A stretch of 64,000 nucleotides of DNA from Oligoflexia bacterium (GCA_016861345.1 BOLD01000001.1:1-64000); one strand, 5' to 3'. Shown: positions 8,682-19,642, numbered from the stretch's first letter. Notes: generated from the letters alone by a model not told the origin. Translations and numbers: made by a program.

Positions 8682-9836
8682 ATGCAAAAAGACCTCTATT
8701 TTGACTATTGCGCAACGACTCCTGTGCGCCCTGAAGTGCTTCAGGCAATGCTGCCCTATTTTCAAGACCAGTTTGGCAATTCCATGAGCTTGACCCATTC
8801 TTACGGGCAAGAGGCTCACAAAGTTGCCGAGGCCTCGCGAAAACAAATCGCAGAGCTTTTAGGCTGCCAGCAAAAAGAAGTCATTTTTACCTCTGGAGCA
8901 ACTGAGGCCAACAATTGGGTTTTACAAGGAGTCATCACCCACCTTCGCCAGTCAAATTCACTTGAGCCAATCCACATCATTTCAAGTCCCGTGGAACACA
9001 ACTCTATTTTGAAATGCCTTGATTATTTAAAGAAGCATCTTCAGGTAGAAGTGGATTTCGCCCCTGTTAACTCATACGGCCAAGTTGAGATTGACCAAAT
9101 CAAGACTCTGATCAAACCCCACACGAAATTAATGAGCCTGATGTGGGTGAATAACGAAATCGGTACAATTAACCCCATCCGTGAAATCGCAAGCCTGTGC
9201 CAAGAAAAAGGAATTCTTTTTCACACAGACGCCACCCAAGCTGTGGGAAAAATCCCCCTTAACTTATCTGAAGTTCCTGTGGATTTTCTCTCTTTTTCGG
9301 GTCATAAAATTTATGGCCCCAAAGGGATCGGCGCTCTAATTACTCGAAAAAAGTTATCTCCATTAATCTTTGGCGGAGGCCACGAATTCGGCCTTCGCTC
9401 AGGGACCTTGAACATCCCCGGAATTGTTGGCCTTGCCACAGCTCTTGAGATTTCCCAGCAAGAACTTTCAAATAACTTAAGAAAATTTGAAAAATTCCGC
9501 GAAATCCTTCTTCGAAAATTAGAAAATTCTCAAATCAAATTTCATCTGAACGGCCACCCCAGCGAAAGAGCTCCCCATGTCTTAAGTTTGACTTTTTCTG
9601 GAGCCAATCTCCCCACCGTGATTCCTGGTTTAGCGGTCAGCCGAGGTTCAGCCTGCTTGAGTGGATGCGCCAGCCAGTCCCACGTTTTAAAAGCCATCGG
9701 AGTTTCTTTTGCTGACATGGCCAACACCATTCGTTTTTCATTGGGGAGCCCGACAAGCCCCGAAGACCTAGAAATGGCTTTAGGGATTCTGACAAAACAC
9801 CTGACAAAAGACATAAACCCTAGGGTTGAGACTTAA
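8682..9836 (+). CDS. Cysteine desulfurase, NifS/IscS type
   Basis: A PLP enzyme of 384 residues that takes sulfur from cysteine for Fe-S clusters and tRNA thiolation. HTDATQAVGK (181-190) and SFSGHKIYGPKG (204-215) give the PLP pocket, with Lys209 as the Schiff-base lysine. RGSACLSGC (321-329) carries the persulfide Cys325. A TTG at 8598 would extend it, but the family-like sequence begins at the ATG at 8682 (MQKDLYFDYCATTPVRPEVL). No good ribosome site precedes it. The next gene is an IscA-type protein, and no IscU, IscR or SufBCD is in view, so it may be the general or a dedicated desulfurase. Confidence 0.92.
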   Translation: MQKDLYFDYCATTPVRPEVLQAMLPYFQDQFGNSMSLTHSYGQEAHKVAEASRKQIAELLGCQQKEVIFTSGATEANNWVLQGVITHLRQSNSLEPIHIISSPVEHNSILKCLDYLKKHLQVEVDFAPVNSYGQVEIDQIKTLIKPHTKLMSLMWVNNEIGTINPIREIASLCQEKGILFHTDATQAVGKIPLNLSEVPVDFLSFSGHKIYGPKGIGALITRKKLSPLIFGGGHEFGLRSGTLNIPGIVGLATALEISQQELSNNLRKFEKFREILLRKLENSQIKFHLNGHPSERAPHVLSLTFSGANLPTVIPGLAVSRGSACLSGCASQSHVLKAIGVSFADMANTIRFSLGSPTSPEDLEMALGILTKHLTKDINPRVET

Positions 9837-9860
9837 ACCCGACCGTGGCAATATCGGGCC

Positions 9861-10187
9861 ATGATTCAAATGACTGAACTTGCCGCAAAGAAGATCCAAT
9901 CTCTCAAAGCCGAAGAGGGTCGATCAGACGATCATTTTCTTCGAGTTTTCGTGAAAAAAGGTGGCTGCTCTGGCTTATCTTATAAGATGGATTTTGATTC
10001 TGAAATTAAACCTGGAGACAAAGTTTTTGAAAACCACGGGGCTAAGCTCGTTGTAGACACTGAGAGCTTTATGTACTTGATCGGGATGACTTTGGAATAC
10101 CAAGGTGGCCTCAACGGCAAGGGATTTATCTTTAACAATCCCAACGCCAGCAAGAAATGCAGTTGCGGAACAAGCTTTAATGTTTAA
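9861..10187 (+). CDS. A-type Fe-S cluster carrier (IscA/ErpA/HesB family)
   Basis: A 108-residue protein with the three conserved cysteines of A-type carriers: Cys36 in KKGGCSGLSYKM, and Cys100 and Cys102 in KKCSCGTSF. These bind Fe-S clusters or iron and pass them to apo-enzymes. It follows the cysteine desulfurase by 24 bases, giving a compact sulfur-to-cluster pair. I cannot separate IscA, SufA and ErpA by eye, so no symbol is given. Confidence 0.93.
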   Translation: MIQMTELAAKKIQSLKAEEGRSDDHFLRVFVKKGGCSGLSYKMDFDSEIKPGDKVFENHGAKLVVDTESFMYLIGMTLEYQGGLNGKGFIFNNPNASKKCSCGTSFNV

Positions 10188-10200
10188 TCATTAAAGCCTG

Positions 10201-11340
10201 ATGAGAATTGAAAATATCAAATTTGTTCTTCGACCATATAAGACTCTGACCAAGGGGCCCTTTACTGTCATTCAAGGCGGGTCTAAAGACATTGAACTGA
10301 CTCACCAGCAGTACCAGTACTTTGATCATCTTTCGCATGGAACAAGCATTGAGCAAATGGTGGATATTTTCTTAAGACAAGGATGGCTTGTTTGCTTTCG
10401 TGATCTTTACTCTGTGATTGAAAAATTAACCCAGGTCGGCCTTATTCAAAATCCAGAAGTCATCAAATACATTTCCGAAGTGAATCACCAAGATGAAAAT
10501 CCATCTTTTTGGTCAAAGCTCACTGAAAATTTTGAAAATCAAAAACAACGAGCTCCGACTGCGCAAGACTTAAGCGAACTGCCCTTTTTCAGAAGTCTTT
10601 CGCCCGATTTGAAGAATTTGTTCACAAAAAATTGTGAGATCTTTGATGTTCCTGCCCAGTTTCGTCTCTGCAAAAGCGAAGATCAATCTCGGGATCTCTT
10701 TGTACTTCTCAAGGGCGAAGCATCAGTTTACAAAGTTTATCCTGATGGTCGTCGCCAACTGATATCTCAAATTCCTGAAGGTTCTGTCGTCGGCGAAGGT
10801 GGTTTTCTTTTAGGAAAACCCCGCAGTGCCGATATCATCACCACAACTCCAGCAACCTTGGGACGAATTAGGTTCAATGACCAAGTCTTTGGACCCCTCA
10901 TCAAGAGTGACAAAGCCTCAGCACTTCAACAACGCTTTTGGGTTGTTCACGGACTTTTGAACTCGGACCTTTTTCAGCAAGTCCCCAACGAAACTTTGGA
11001 TGCTCTGATTTTTGTGGGCCAGCTCAAAGCAGTAAAAGAAAATGAAATTGTCTGCCGCGAAGGTGACCCCGGCCGGTCCTTCTTTGTAATCATTCAGGGC
11101 AGTTTGGTCTTCTCCCAAGCGGGAAAAACTCTTCGAGTCCTTAGCCAAGGCGGTCTCTTTGGCGAAATCGCCCTGATGGTCAGCGGCGGAGTGCGCACCG
11201 CCACCGCCATTGCTCAACGAGACTCTCTTCTACTTGAAGTCCAAATGCCGGCCTTTTACAAAATCTTAGGCCAGCACCTGTTCTTAGCTAAAGAGCTTGA
11301 GACCATTGCCCAAGAGCGGTATCTCAATCGGGTGAAATAA
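10201..11340 (+). CDS. Protein with two cyclic-nucleotide-binding domains
   Basis: A 379-residue soluble protein. Residues 1-95 form a small domain without a family I can name. Two CRP-like cNMP-binding beta-rolls follow, at about 125-230 (VLLKGEASVYKVYPDGRRQL, then GSVVGEGGFLLGKPRSADI) and about 255-365 (FVIIQGSLVFSQAGK, then GGLFGEIALMVSGGVRTATA). The phosphate-cassette pattern GE-x(4)-G-x-x-R-x-A is nearly kept in both. No DNA-binding helix-turn-helix or kinase domain follows, so it is not a CRP-type regulator. It starts 13 bases after the IscA-type gene, suggesting one transcript. A link to Fe-S supply is possible but unproven. Confidence 0.85.
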   Translation: MRIENIKFVLRPYKTLTKGPFTVIQGGSKDIELTHQQYQYFDHLSHGTSIEQMVDIFLRQGWLVCFRDLYSVIEKLTQVGLIQNPEVIKYISEVNHQDENPSFWSKLTENFENQKQRAPTAQDLSELPFFRSLSPDLKNLFTKNCEIFDVPAQFRLCKSEDQSRDLFVLLKGEASVYKVYPDGRRQLISQIPEGSVVGEGGFLLGKPRSADIITTTPATLGRIRFNDQVFGPLIKSDKASALQQRFWVVHGLLNSDLFQQVPNETLDALIFVGQLKAVKENEIVCREGDPGRSFFVIIQGSLVFSQAGKTLRVLSQGGLFGEIALMVSGGVRTATAIAQRDSLLLEVQMPAFYKILGQHLFLAKELETIAQERYLNRVK

Positions 11341-11432
11341 CGCTAACTTCAATAGATTAGATGTGTCATAAAAAACAGGCGCAATTTTAGACCACATCTT
11401 GTAGAGTGGCCCTGATCAAAAGGAGTTATCCT

Positions 11433-11813
11433 ATGCGCCAGTCCCTACTTATTATTTCAAGCCAACTGGTTTCTGCATCTGCCTTTGCTTCACAAATTCA
11501 GATTAACTGTGAAAACAATATTTTGAATCTCAAAGGCACCCTTGAAAGAAATGAGAATACCGTCACAGGAAACATGGAGATCACATCTCTCAACAATCCT
11601 CATGCTGAATTGAACGGCACTTTTCCAACACAGGGATCAATGAAGTTCTACCCCGCAGGGTCCTTTTTTCGAGATGATACAACTATGATCCAAATCAGTG
11701 GTGAGCTGGATGGACTACGCCTTGCCCTGAAGGTTTTAAATCAATCAGGCACTCTCTACAATGCAGGCCTGGCCCAACCGATGGCTTGTTCAGTTCAAGA
11801 GTCTGCTCAATAA
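11433..11813 (+). CDS. Small exported protein of unknown function
   Basis: 126 residues starting at the ATG at 11433, chosen because AAAGGAG lies at the right distance; an upstream in-frame start would add nine residues before the signal peptide. The N-terminus MRQSLLIISSQLVSASAFAS is a Sec signal peptide cleaved near ASA/FAS. The mature part has two cysteines (INCENN and MACSVQE) that could form a disulfide, and is predicted to be mostly beta. I do not recognise a family. A hairpin with a short T-run follows, so it is probably a single-gene transcript. Confidence 0.6.
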   Translation: MRQSLLIISSQLVSASAFASQIQINCENNILNLKGTLERNENTVTGNMEITSLNNPHAELNGTFPTQGSMKFYPAGSFFRDDTTMIQISGELDGLRLALKVLNQSGTLYNAGLAQPMACSVQESAQ

Positions 11814-11857
11814 TCAACCCGACATTTTTTGCAAGCTGTCATAGCAAAACTTAAACT

Positions 11858-11891
11858 GCACTTTGAGTGTACTTTCACTCTTTGTGCTTTT
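11858..11891 (+). terminator. Hairpin with T-run between the exported protein and pntA
   Basis: GCAC (11858-11861) pairs with GTGC (11884-11887), and GAGTG pairs with CACTC around a six-base loop. The two stems are separated by facing TTT/TTT, and TTTT follows. It looks like an imperfect intrinsic terminator for the gene upstream. Confidence 0.5.
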
Positions 11892-11935
11892 AATCTATCT
11901 CAATAATTTTGTTGAGAATTGCATAAGGAGTTTGC

Positions 11936-13465
11936 ATGAAAGTCGGCATTCCACGCGAAATATTGGCCACCGAATCAAGAGTGGCCGCCACACCCAAGAC
12001 AGTACAACGACTGAAAAAGCAGGGCTTTGATGTCTATATCGAATCAAAGGCCGGAGATCAGTCTTCTTATTCCGATAAAGAATATCAAGAGGCTGGAGCA
12101 ACTATCCTCTCATCTGCTTCTGCTCTTTATGAAGCCGCAGATATTATTTTAAAAGTTCAGCCTCTCACAAAAGGTGAAATTAATTTGGTCAAATCAGGCA
12201 CTCTGGTGGCCTCTTATCTTTGGCCTGCTCAAAATGGTGAGTTGATGAACCTGATGGCGGATAAAAAAATTAATGCCATCGCCATGGATGCCATTCCTCG
12301 AATCACTCGCGCTCAAAAGATGGATGTTCTTTCCTCAATGGCCAACATTGCTGGATACCGAGCTGTCATCGAGGGCGCAAACCATTTTGGTCGATTTCTC
12401 AACGGTCAAATCACTGCTGCCGGGAAAGTTGATCCCGCGAAAGTTCTCATCATCGGAGCTGGGGTTGCCGGTCTTGCGGCCATCGGTACAGCAAACTGTT
12501 TGGGCGCGATTGTTCGCGCTTTTGATACAAGAAAAGAAGTTCGGGAACAAATTCAAAGTATGGGCGCTCAATTTCTGACCGTTGAACTTGACGAAGACGG
12601 AGCAACAGCCACTGGATATTCAAAAGAAATGAGCCCTGCCTTTATCGAAGCTGAAATGGCGCTCTTCCGTGCTCAAGCAAAGGAAGTCGACATCATCATC
12701 ACCACAGCACAGATACCTGGTAAACCAGCTCCAAAGTTAATTTTGAAAGACATGGTCGAGATGATGAAATCAGGTTCTGTCATCGTGGATCTCGCGGCCC
12801 CAACAGGTGGAAACTGCGAACTGACTCAACCGGGTGAAGTATACAAATACAAAGGCGTCACTATTGTTGGCAAAGTTGACCAGTTACCTGCTCAAGCCAG
12901 CGGGCTCTACGGAAATAATCTCTGCCATCTTTTAGATGATATGGGAAAAGCCGCCAATTTTAAAATTGATATGAATGACGACATCATCAGCCGCGCGATG
13001 GTGGTTCATGATGGAAAAATCAACTGGCCCCCAAAACCTCTTAGCGTTGCCGCGAAACCAGCGGCACCAAAGACTCCTGAAAAGCCCGCAGAGCCAAATC
13101 CAGAGGAAATCAGCAAAACAAATAGCCGCAATTCAGCTCTTGCTTTGGGAGCCCTGGGTGCTTTTCTTTACTTAATCGGACAGGTAGCACCGCCAGATTT
13201 CTTATCTCACTTTACAGTCTTTGTTCTTTCTTGCTTCATTGGATGGCAAGTGGTGTGGAACGTGTCTCACTCGCTCCACACTCCACTCATGAGTGTGACA
13301 AATGCAATTTCTGGCATCATCATTGTGGGTGGAATTTTACACATCCAAGATAATTTCACTGCTCCCATCACCATTTTAGCGGTCATCGCTGTTCTTGTTG
13401 CCACGATTAATATTGCCGGTGGTTTTTACATCACTCACCGAATGTTGAAAATGTTTAGAAAGTAG
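11936..13465 (+). CDS. pntA: NAD(P) transhydrogenase subunit alpha
   Basis: The NAD(H)-binding half of the proton-translocating transhydrogenase, which makes NADPH from NADH at the cost of proton-motive force. Length 509, the single-chain alpha form. Residues 1-370 form the alanine-dehydrogenase-like domain I: KVGIPREI at the start, the Rossmann motif [16 protein letters not shown], and the RAQ loop. A Pro/Ala/Lys linker (about 380-400) leads to four membrane helices from [19 protein letters not shown] onward. GTG/ATG ambiguity is small: the ATG at 11936 follows AAGGAG. It lies 9 bases before pntB, so the two are cotranscribed. Confidence 0.97.
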   Translation: MKVGIPREILATESRVAATPKTVQRLKKQGFDVYIESKAGDQSSYSDKEYQEAGATILSSASALYEAADIILKVQPLTKGEINLVKSGTLVASYLWPAQNGELMNLMADKKINAIAMDAIPRITRAQKMDVLSSMANIAGYRAVIEGANHFGRFLNGQITAAGKVDPAKVLIIGAGVAGLAAIGTANCLGAIVRAFDTRKEVREQIQSMGAQFLTVELDEDGATATGYSKEMSPAFIEAEMALFRAQAKEVDIIITTAQIPGKPAPKLILKDMVEMMKSGSVIVDLAAPTGGNCELTQPGEVYKYKGVTIVGKVDQLPAQASGLYGNNLCHLLDDMGKAANFKIDMNDDIISRAMVVHDGKINWPPKPLSVAAKPAAPKTPEKPAEPNPEEISKTNSRNSALALGALGAFLYLIGQVAPPDFLSHFTVFVLSCFIGWQVVWNVSHSLHTPLMSVTNAISGIIIVGGILHIQDNFTAPITILAVIAVLVATINIAGGFYITHRMLKMFRK

Positions 13466-13474
13466 GATCAGAAT

Positions 13475-14878
13475 ATGTCTAACGGATTACAAACAGTTTC
13501 ATATATCGCAGCCAGTGTTCTTTTTATTCTGAGTCTCGGGGGACTTTCTTCTCAAGAAAGTGCTAAACGAGGAAATATCTACGGCATCATTGGTATGTTC
13601 CTTGCCATCATGGCGACAGCTTTTGGTGGAAGCACTCATGGACATGGGATTCTCATTGCCTCAATGGCCGTGGGATCTTTGATCGGAATCATCGTTGCCA
13701 TGAAGGTTGAAATGACCGCAATGCCTCAGCTCGTTGCTATTCTTCATAGCTTCGTGGGTCTTGCGGCCGTTCTCGTGGGATTTGGCAGCTATCTCGACGC
13801 TCACACTCAAACACTTCAAGGTGCTGCGAAATCAATTCATCTTGTTGAAGTCTACCTTGGAATCTTTATAGGTGCCGTAACCTTTACAGGTTCTATCATT
13901 GCCTGGGGAAAACTTCAGGGTAAAATCATGAGTCGCCCCTTGATGTATCCAGGTCGACATGCAGTTCTGATTGCTATCGTTGTTGCCTCAATGGCCATGC
14001 TCATTCGTTTTCTTGATATGGGAACCGATGCAGGACTTCAAATTCTGATTATCATGACAGTCCTCTCTTCGATTATGGGAATTCTTCTTGTGATGGCCAT
14101 CGGCGGAGCAGATATGCCTGTTGTCGTCTCGATGTTGAACTCTTATTCAGGCTGGGCCGCTGCCGCAGCGGGCTTTATGCTTTCAAATGACCTACTCATT
14201 GTGACCGGTGCCCTAGTTGGATCTTCAGGTGCGATTCTTTCTTACATCATGTGTAAGGCCATGAATCGTTCTTTCTTCTCCGTGATTTTCGGTGGATTCG
14301 GTGCTGCCGAGGGCGCAGCTGCAAAACCCTCTGATCAAGCCATCGTTGGAGAAGTTAAACCTATTTCTCCAGAGGAAACAGTTGATCTTCTCAAAGAATC
14401 AAAACACGTGGTGATCGTTCCCGGTTATGGAATGGCGACTGCCAAAGCCCAATATTCAATCTTTGAATTGGTGAATCGATTAAAGGCTAAAGGCTGTGAT
14501 GTGAAATTTGCCATCCATCCCGTTGCAGGACGACTGCCAGGACATATGAATGTTCTTCTTGCTGAAGCCAATGTTCCCTATGACATTGTTCTTGAAATGG
14601 ATGAGATCAATCCCGATCTTCCTGAAACAGATGTGGTGATGGTCGTTGGAGCAAATGATATCGTCAACCCATCTGCTCTGGAAGATCCCTCAAGTCCGAT
14701 CTACGGCATGCCCGTCATCGAAGCTTGGAAAGCAAAACACGTCATCGTTTCTAAGCGATCCATGGCTGCAGGATATGCGGGAATTGAAAATCCTCTTTTC
14801 TATAAAGAGAACACACGCATGCTTTACGGAGATGCGAAAAAGACAGTGGATCTTCTTGTTGCTTCTCTTGATAAGTAA
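13475..14878 (+). CDS. pntB: NAD(P) transhydrogenase subunit beta
   Basis: 467 residues: an N-terminal membrane domain of many helices (1-265) carrying the proton path, then the NADP(H)-binding domain III. Domain III shows [48 protein letters not shown] and the final [17 protein letters not shown], all standard PntB motifs. It assembles with PntA in the inner membrane. The gene ends shortly before a convergent protease gene, with a hairpin between them. Confidence 0.97.
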   Translation: MSNGLQTVSYIAASVLFILSLGGLSSQESAKRGNIYGIIGMFLAIMATAFGGSTHGHGILIASMAVGSLIGIIVAMKVEMTAMPQLVAILHSFVGLAAVLVGFGSYLDAHTQTLQGAAKSIHLVEVYLGIFIGAVTFTGSIIAWGKLQGKIMSRPLMYPGRHAVLIAIVVASMAMLIRFLDMGTDAGLQILIIMTVLSSIMGILLVMAIGGADMPVVVSMLNSYSGWAAAAAGFMLSNDLLIVTGALVGSSGAILSYIMCKAMNRSFFSVIFGGFGAAEGAAAKPSDQAIVGEVKPISPEETVDLLKESKHVVIVPGYGMATAKAQYSIFELVNRLKAKGCDVKFAIHPVAGRLPGHMNVLLAEANVPYDIVLEMDEINPDLPETDVVMVVGANDIVNPSALEDPSSPIYGMPVIEAWKAKHVIVSKRSMAAGYAGIENPLFYKENTRMLYGDAKKTVDLLVASLDK

Positions 14879-14881
14879 TCA

Positions 14882-14905
14882 CTCAAGCCCTGGGATGAGC
14901 TTGAG
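14882..14905. terminator. Hairpin in the convergent gap pntB / subtilase
   Basis: CTCAAGC (14882-14888) and GCTTGAG (14899-14905) form a perfect 7-bp stem in the 37-base space between the two convergent stops. No long T-run follows on either strand, so termination strength is uncertain. Confidence 0.4.
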
Positions 14906-14915
14906 CGACCGGCCA

Positions 14916-16277
14916 CTATTCCGAAACCCCGACGGCCTGCAATGCGGCTTCGGGGTTGATCACACCCCCTTGCATTTTTTCGCTTAGGCTCGGCGATTTT
15001 AAGGATGTCTGGATCAGAATCTCTTTGATCTGCGTTGGCGTGAGTTTTGGATTTTTCATTTTCATCTGAGCCACTAATCGTGTCACTTGTGGCGTAGCCA
15101 TCGAGGTTCCTGACTTCTTACCCATATGTCCGCCTGGTGTTGCTGCTAGTACACTTTCACCCACTGCTGCGACATGCACAGTCTGAGCGCCGAAATTTGA
15201 AAAAGCAGAAAGCTCACCCTGCGCATTTACAGAAGCCACACAAATAACGTTCGGCAAATGCCACCCACTTGGGTATTTGGGCTCTTGGTCTAAATCACGG
15301 CCAAAGTCATTTCCAGCAGCAATCACAAATGTGACCTCTGGAGCGGACTGTGCAGCCTTTCGAAAGGAAATCCAGTCTTCCTCTGTCGGAGAACTCATGC
15401 TCATGTTAATCACTTGCACTCCACGTCGGACCAAGTACTTTATTGCCGCTCCTGTATAGCGAGGAGCATTTCCCACACGCACAGGAACAACTCGAACATC
15501 TAAATCCCGTGAGGCCAAATCAGCCACATGGGTGCCATGATCAAAGGGACCAATTTGCGTATCAAGGCCGACTGATGTTGTGTAATCAAATGGCAAAAAA
15601 TCCTCGTCAACAAAATCTAAGCCAATCTGTGGGGAACTTCGCATTTTATAGGCAAGGGCCGGGTGATTGTAATCAACACCAATATCAATAATACCAATCC
15701 CGAAATCAGACTCAGACGGAACATTTAATGCATCTAATTTCTCTGGAGAATAAATTTGACTAAGGGGCTGAACAAGTTGATTAACAACTACTCGACTTAA
15801 CAGCTTGCCCTTCCCATCAAACCACTCACGATAATGAAGTTTTTTAGTTTCTGGATCAAAATAGGAAACCTTCGATCTTTCTAATTCACACTTTTTATTA
15901 AAAGTTACAGAGGCTATGGTTTCTAAAATACTATCTTCTACTCGCAGATCAAAAAAGATGGCCTGAGCAGAGCTGTAAACATTAAGTGCTTCAATCTTTC
16001 TCTCATTTTTCTCAAAGTAGACAGAGAAATCATTGGCAATGCCTTTGTTTTCTACAATGCCCACATGACGAACTTGTTCTTGAGTTAACTTTTCAATTTT
16101 TTGTACAAACGAAGAGGGCAAAGCATTACCGGGTACTGGCTTTATTTGTTTTGAAATTAACGATCGACAGGTCTGCGAAAAAAATTGAAAGTAGGGCTGC
16201 CGTTTTCCAAACATATCTGCTGCAAATGAGGGGAACGCCATGAGAGAAATCAACTGAATGAGAAAGATAAATTTCAT
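14916..16277 (-). CDS. Exported subtilisin-like serine protease (S8)
   Basis: 453 residues from the ATG at 16277, preceded by GAGGTGA; the frame is open six codons further but without a better site. The signal peptide is MKFIFLIQLISLMAFPSFAA. A pro-region of about 160 residues precedes the S8 catalytic domain: Asp198 in GIIDIGVDYNHP, His247 in DHGTHVADL, Asn323 in IAAGNDFG and Ser392 in GTSMATPQVT. The triad is complete, so an active secreted or periplasmic endopeptidase is expected. It stands alone, convergent with pntB. The target is unknown. Confidence 0.93.
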   Translation of the reverse strand: MKFIFLIQLISLMAFPSFAADMFGKRQPYFQFFSQTCRSLISKQIKPVPGNALPSSFVQKIEKLTQEQVRHVGIVENKGIANDFSVYFEKNERKIEALNVYSSAQAIFFDLRVEDSILETIASVTFNKKCELERSKVSYFDPETKKLHYREWFDGKGKLLSRVVVNQLVQPLSQIYSPEKLDALNVPSESDFGIGIIDIGVDYNHPALAYKMRSSPQIGLDFVDEDFLPFDYTTSVGLDTQIGPFDHGTHVADLASRDLDVRVVPVRVGNAPRYTGAAIKYLVRRGVQVINMSMSSPTEEDWISFRKAAQSAPEVTFVIAAGNDFGRDLDQEPKYPSGWHLPNVICVASVNAQGELSAFSNFGAQTVHVAAVGESVLAATPGGHMGKKSGTSMATPQVTRLVAQMKMKNPKLTPTQIKEILIQTSLKSPSLSEKMQGGVINPEAALQAVGVSE

Positions 16278-16410
16278 ACACGTCACCTCATGCACTTTTA
16301 GAAACTGAAGTGAAGTGATTATAACAAACTCAAATCTATAATTCTGATGAATTGCTCGGCTTTGAAAATATTGCCGGGACCAGTGTCAAATGGTTAGACA
16401 GGGTTCGAGA

Positions 16411-16854
16411 CTATTTCTTCTCTCGGCCTTTTTCTGTGCCCTTTGAAGCCTCTTTATCAGAGTCCTTCAACACCAAGGTATCAACCACTGCATGAGATTC
16501 AGGCTGCTGACCTTTGCCTCCAGCGACGCGGAACCCTCGGACTTTCTTGCTCTGACTCTCAGAACGCTGAACTTGTTCGGTCATATCCACAGTGATGTCA
16601 CCAAAGGCTCTGACCTGACAAGAAAGGCGGCGACCATCTAAGTAATAATTATTTCCGATCACGGCCAATTCACCCTGTGTGGGAGGCAGAACATTATGCT
16701 CTCCACCGACAATTTTCACTCGGCACTCAGCACATTTAGGGACACCCTTACAGAGTGAGTAAATATGAACATTGTTTTCATGGCAAATTTGAAGCAGAGA
16801 TTTATTAGGATCTCCGTCGATTTCAATATTTTGGGGCAAGAGCTTTATTTTCAC
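16411..16854 (-). CDS. 2Fe-2S ferredoxin, adrenodoxin-like Cys spacing
   Basis: A 147-residue electron carrier. The cluster ligands are visible as [12 protein letters not shown] (Cys35, Cys41, Cys44) plus a later Cys in RRLSCQVR near residue 80, i.e. C-x5-C-x2-C...C. After about residue 95 comes a polar, Lys/Glu-rich tail of some 50 residues that is not part of the ferredoxin fold. Its ATG overlaps the tyrS stop by four bases, so it is translated with the housekeeping run zapA to tyrS. The redox partner is not evident from the neighbours. Confidence 0.9.
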   Translation of the reverse strand: MKIKLLPQNIEIDGDPNKSLLQICHENNVHIYSLCKGVPKCAECRVKIVGGEHNVLPPTQGELAVIGNNYYLDGRRLSCQVRAFGDITVDMTEQVQRSESQSKKVRGFRVAGGKGQQPESHAVVDTLVLKDSDKEASKGTEKGREKK

Positions 16855-18080
16855 TTCACCACCACCTTGGCAAATTTTCTTTTTCCCGCTTTCAAAATGA
16901 ACTGCATTCCTGATTTTAAATCGAGCTTCAATTTATCATCCTGAACTTTCACCTGATCCATCTCGACTGCTTTTCCTTGAATCAAACGGCGAGCTTCAGA
17001 ATTCGTCTCTGTTAAACCGACCTGAGTCATCAAAGTGCAAATTCCCACAGGTTCTGTTGTAGGGAAAACTTCGATCAAAGGAATTTCATCAGGCAATCCC
17101 TTATCGACAAACATTCGATTAAACTCTTCTTCCGCAGCTTGAGCCTGGGCCTCGCCATGAAAACGCTTAACCAAAAATTTTGCTAAATTCACTTTGGTAT
17201 CTCGAGGATGTTTCTTGCCCTCTTTCAAATCTGTTTTCAGCTGAGCCAATTGCGCCGGAGTAATATCTGTGAGCAGCTCATACCATCTCATCATCAACTG
17301 ATCTGAAACCCGCATTGTTTTTCCGAACATATCTTTCGGAGAATCCACAACAGCAATGTAGTTATCTAAAGATTTTGACATTTTATTAACGCCATCAATT
17401 CCTTCAAGAATCGGAACGGTAATTACACACTGCTGGTCCGCTTGGCCATAGGCCTTTTGCAACTCACGACCAACAAGCAAATTAAACTTCTGATCTGTTC
17501 CACCTAATTCAACGTCGGACTTTAAATGAACTGAGTCATAGCCTTGACATAAGGGATACAAAAATTCATGAATCGCAATGGGAGTATGGCTTTGAAACCG
17601 TTTTGTAAAATCATCCCGCTCAAGCATCCGGGCCACCGTGTACTGCGCTGAGAGACGGATGAAATCGGCAGGGCTTAGTTTTGAAAACCAATGAGAGTTA
17701 TAAACAATCGTCGTCTTCTCAGGATCTAAAACTTTAAAAATCTGAGCGGCATAAGTCTTGGCATTCGTCTCAATTTCTTCTGGGCTCAATGGCGGCCTAG
17801 TTTCATTCTTTCCCGTCGGATCACCAATCATGGCGGTGAAATCACCAATCAAAAAATTCACATGATGGCCAAAATCTTGAAACTGACGAATTTTATTGAG
17901 CACCACTGTGTGACCTATATGCAAATCTGGACGAGTTGGGTCTGCCCCAAATTTAACAGACAAAGGCTTTCCCGTAGCCACTGACTTTTCAATTTTCTTC
18001 AGCAACTCGGATTCAGCAATAAAATCCACTGTCCCGAGTTTGAGCTGCTCAATCTGCTCCCTTGGAGTCGCCTTAATCAT
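16851..18080 (-). CDS. tyrS: Tyrosyl-tRNA synthetase
   Basis: A class I synthetase of 409 residues that charges tRNA-Tyr. It has [10 protein letters not shown] near 55 and KMSKSLDN near 234, with the tyrosine-pocket region [20 protein letters not shown]. The last 65 residues form the S4 RNA-binding domain ([20 protein letters not shown]). The lack of Cys in the ATP motif and the sequence HIGHT suggest the TyrRZ-like subfamily, though I cannot be certain. It overlaps the rny stop by four bases (ATGA) and ferredoxin at the other end. Confidence 0.96.
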   Translation of the reverse strand: MIKATPREQIEQLKLGTVDFIAESELLKKIEKSVATGKPLSVKFGADPTRPDLHIGHTVVLNKIRQFQDFGHHVNFLIGDFTAMIGDPTGKNETRPPLSPEEIETNAKTYAAQIFKVLDPEKTTIVYNSHWFSKLSPADFIRLSAQYTVARMLERDDFTKRFQSHTPIAIHEFLYPLCQGYDSVHLKSDVELGGTDQKFNLLVGRELQKAYGQADQQCVITVPILEGIDGVNKMSKSLDNYIAVVDSPKDMFGKTMRVSDQLMMRWYELLTDITPAQLAQLKTDLKEGKKHPRDTKVNLAKFLVKRFHGEAQAQAAEEEFNRMFVDKGLPDEIPLIEVFPTTEPVGICTLMTQVGLTETNSEARRLIQGKAVEMDQVKVQDDKLKLDLKSGMQFILKAGKRKFAKVVVK

Positions 18081-19642
18081 CGAGCAATCTCCACGGATCT
18101 CGTTTCTCTGACCACAGCAACCTTTACTTGCCCCAGATGAGGCATCTCCCGCTCGATCTTACGAGCAATATCATGAGAAATCATAATGGATTGCTCATCA
18201 GTTACCTTTGCTGCTTCAACAATCACTCGAACTTCGCGGCCAGCCTGAACAGCAAAAGTTTTTAAGACTCCGTCAAATGAGTTTCCAATGCTTTCAAGAT
18301 CAGAAAGGCGATTGATAAAGTTATCCATTCCTGGGCGCCGAGCTCCAGGGCGTGAATTTGAAATCAAATTTGCTGCCTGCACAAGATGAGCAATTAAGGA
18401 ATTCGGTGGCTCGTCGTTATGATGGGCGCGAATCGCATGGCAAATAGGTTCACTTTCACCAAATTTCTTACAGAAATCAGCTCCCACATGAGCATGAGTG
18501 CCCTCGACTGTGTGATCAATCGCCTTGCCAATATCATGCAAAAGCCCTGCACGACGAGCCAGCTTCACATTGGCTCCGACCTCGGCGGCCATCAGTCCCG
18601 CAAGATAAGCAACTTCCATCGAATGGTTGAGAAGATTTTGCGTATGGGTATGGCGGTATTTCAATGATCCTACGGAACGCTGAATTTCATGATGAAGGTT
18701 CGTGATTCCAAGTTCCACACAAACTTTTTCACCTTCTTCACGAAGAGTTTTGTTAAGTTCTCCTCGCTGTTTTTCGACGACCTCTTCAATGCGTGCTGGA
18801 TGGACGCGTCCATCTTCCATCAACTTTTCAAGCGATCTCTTCGCCAACTCACGACGAACAGGATCAAACCCAGAAATGACAACAGCCTCTGGAGTATCAT
18901 CTACAATCAAGTCCACACCGCAAAGCCCCTCAAGTGTTCGAATATTTCGACCTTCACGGCCAATGATCTTACCCTTCATTTCTTCACTGGGCAATGCCAT
19001 CACAGTCACTGTACGTTCAGAGGTGTATTCAGAAGCAAAGCGAGATACTGCCACGGCAAGAATTTTCTTTGCTCGGCGATCCGCTTCTTGCTCAGCTTCC
19101 TTTTCGATATCCTCAATTTTCTTCGCAGCAGCAAGTTTGGCATCACTAGACAGAGCTTCAATGAGCTCACGCTTAGCTTCTTCTGCTGTCATCGAAGCCG
19201 CATTGGCCAATTTATGCTTGAGTTCTTCCACTTGCTGTTCTGATTTCTTTGTCAAATCATGAATTCGATGCTCAGCAATTGCTATTTTTTCTTCCCGATC
19301 TTTTAACTGCGTAATTGTTCTTTCATTTTCTTCAAGCTTTTGCTTTTGAAGCTCATCAATTTCTTTCAGGCGACGCTCAAGCTGACCTTCTTTATTTTTA
19401 AGAGTTGATTTCTGCTTTTGAATGTCTGCTTCGATATTCTTTCGAGCCCGTGCTTCAAAATCCTTTGCTCTATTTTTTGATTCTTTATCAATACGAGCCG
19501 CCTCTGACTTGGCCTTATTAATAATCTTCTCAGCCTCTACTCGTGCTGATTTTTTCTTTGACTCGTCTTGAATTCTCTTAACAACAAAAACGCCAACTCC
19601 ACCCAGAGCCAATCCAACTATAGCCGCGATCACTATTTCCAT
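18077..19642 (-). CDS. rny: Ribonuclease Y
   Basis: A membrane-anchored endoribonuclease that starts mRNA decay. About 521 residues from the ATG at 19642, chosen because AGGGG lies seven bases upstream. Order of parts: N-terminal membrane helix ([19 protein letters not shown]), a long Lys/Glu-rich coiled coil (about 25-205), a KH domain ([17 protein letters not shown]) and an HD phosphohydrolase domain with [15 protein letters not shown]. All are standard for RNase Y. It lies between the cyclo-ligase and tyrS in a single minus-strand run. Confidence 0.97.
   Translation of the reverse strand: MEIVIAAIVGLALGGVGVFVVKRIQDESKKKSARVEAEKIINKAKSEAARIDKESKNRAKDFEARARKNIEADIQKQKSTLKNKEGQLERRLKEIDELQKQKLEENERTITQLKDREEKIAIAEHRIHDLTKKSEQQVEELKHKLANAASMTAEEAKRELIEALSSDAKLAAAKKIEDIEKEAEQEADRRAKKILAVAVSRFASEYTSERTVTVMALPSEEMKGKIIGREGRNIRTLEGLCGVDLIVDDTPEAVVISGFDPVRRELAKRSLEKLMEDGRVHPARIEEVVEKQRGELNKTLREEGEKVCVELGITNLHHEIQRSVGSLKYRHTHTQNLLNHSMEVAYLAGLMAAEVGANVKLARRAGLLHDIGKAIDHTVEGTHAHVGADFCKKFGESEPICHAIRAHHNDEPPNSLIAHLVQAANLISNSRPGARRPGMDNFINRLSDLESIGNSFDGVLKTFAVQAGREVRVIVEAAKVTDEQSIMISHDIARKIEREMPHLGQVKVAVVRETRSVEIAR

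Noticed and set aside
8598..8846. N-terminal extension of the ribonucleotide reductase to 8846
   Set aside because: The extra 83 residues are unlike the family and overlap the divergent cysteine desulfurase gene; the ATG at 8597 fits.
18689..19262. Two overlapping plus-strand frames of about 185 codons opposite rny
   Set aside because: They are antisense to the strongly recognised RNase Y coiled coil and HD region; their compositions (Ser/Arg- or Phe-rich) reflect the opposite strand's codons.
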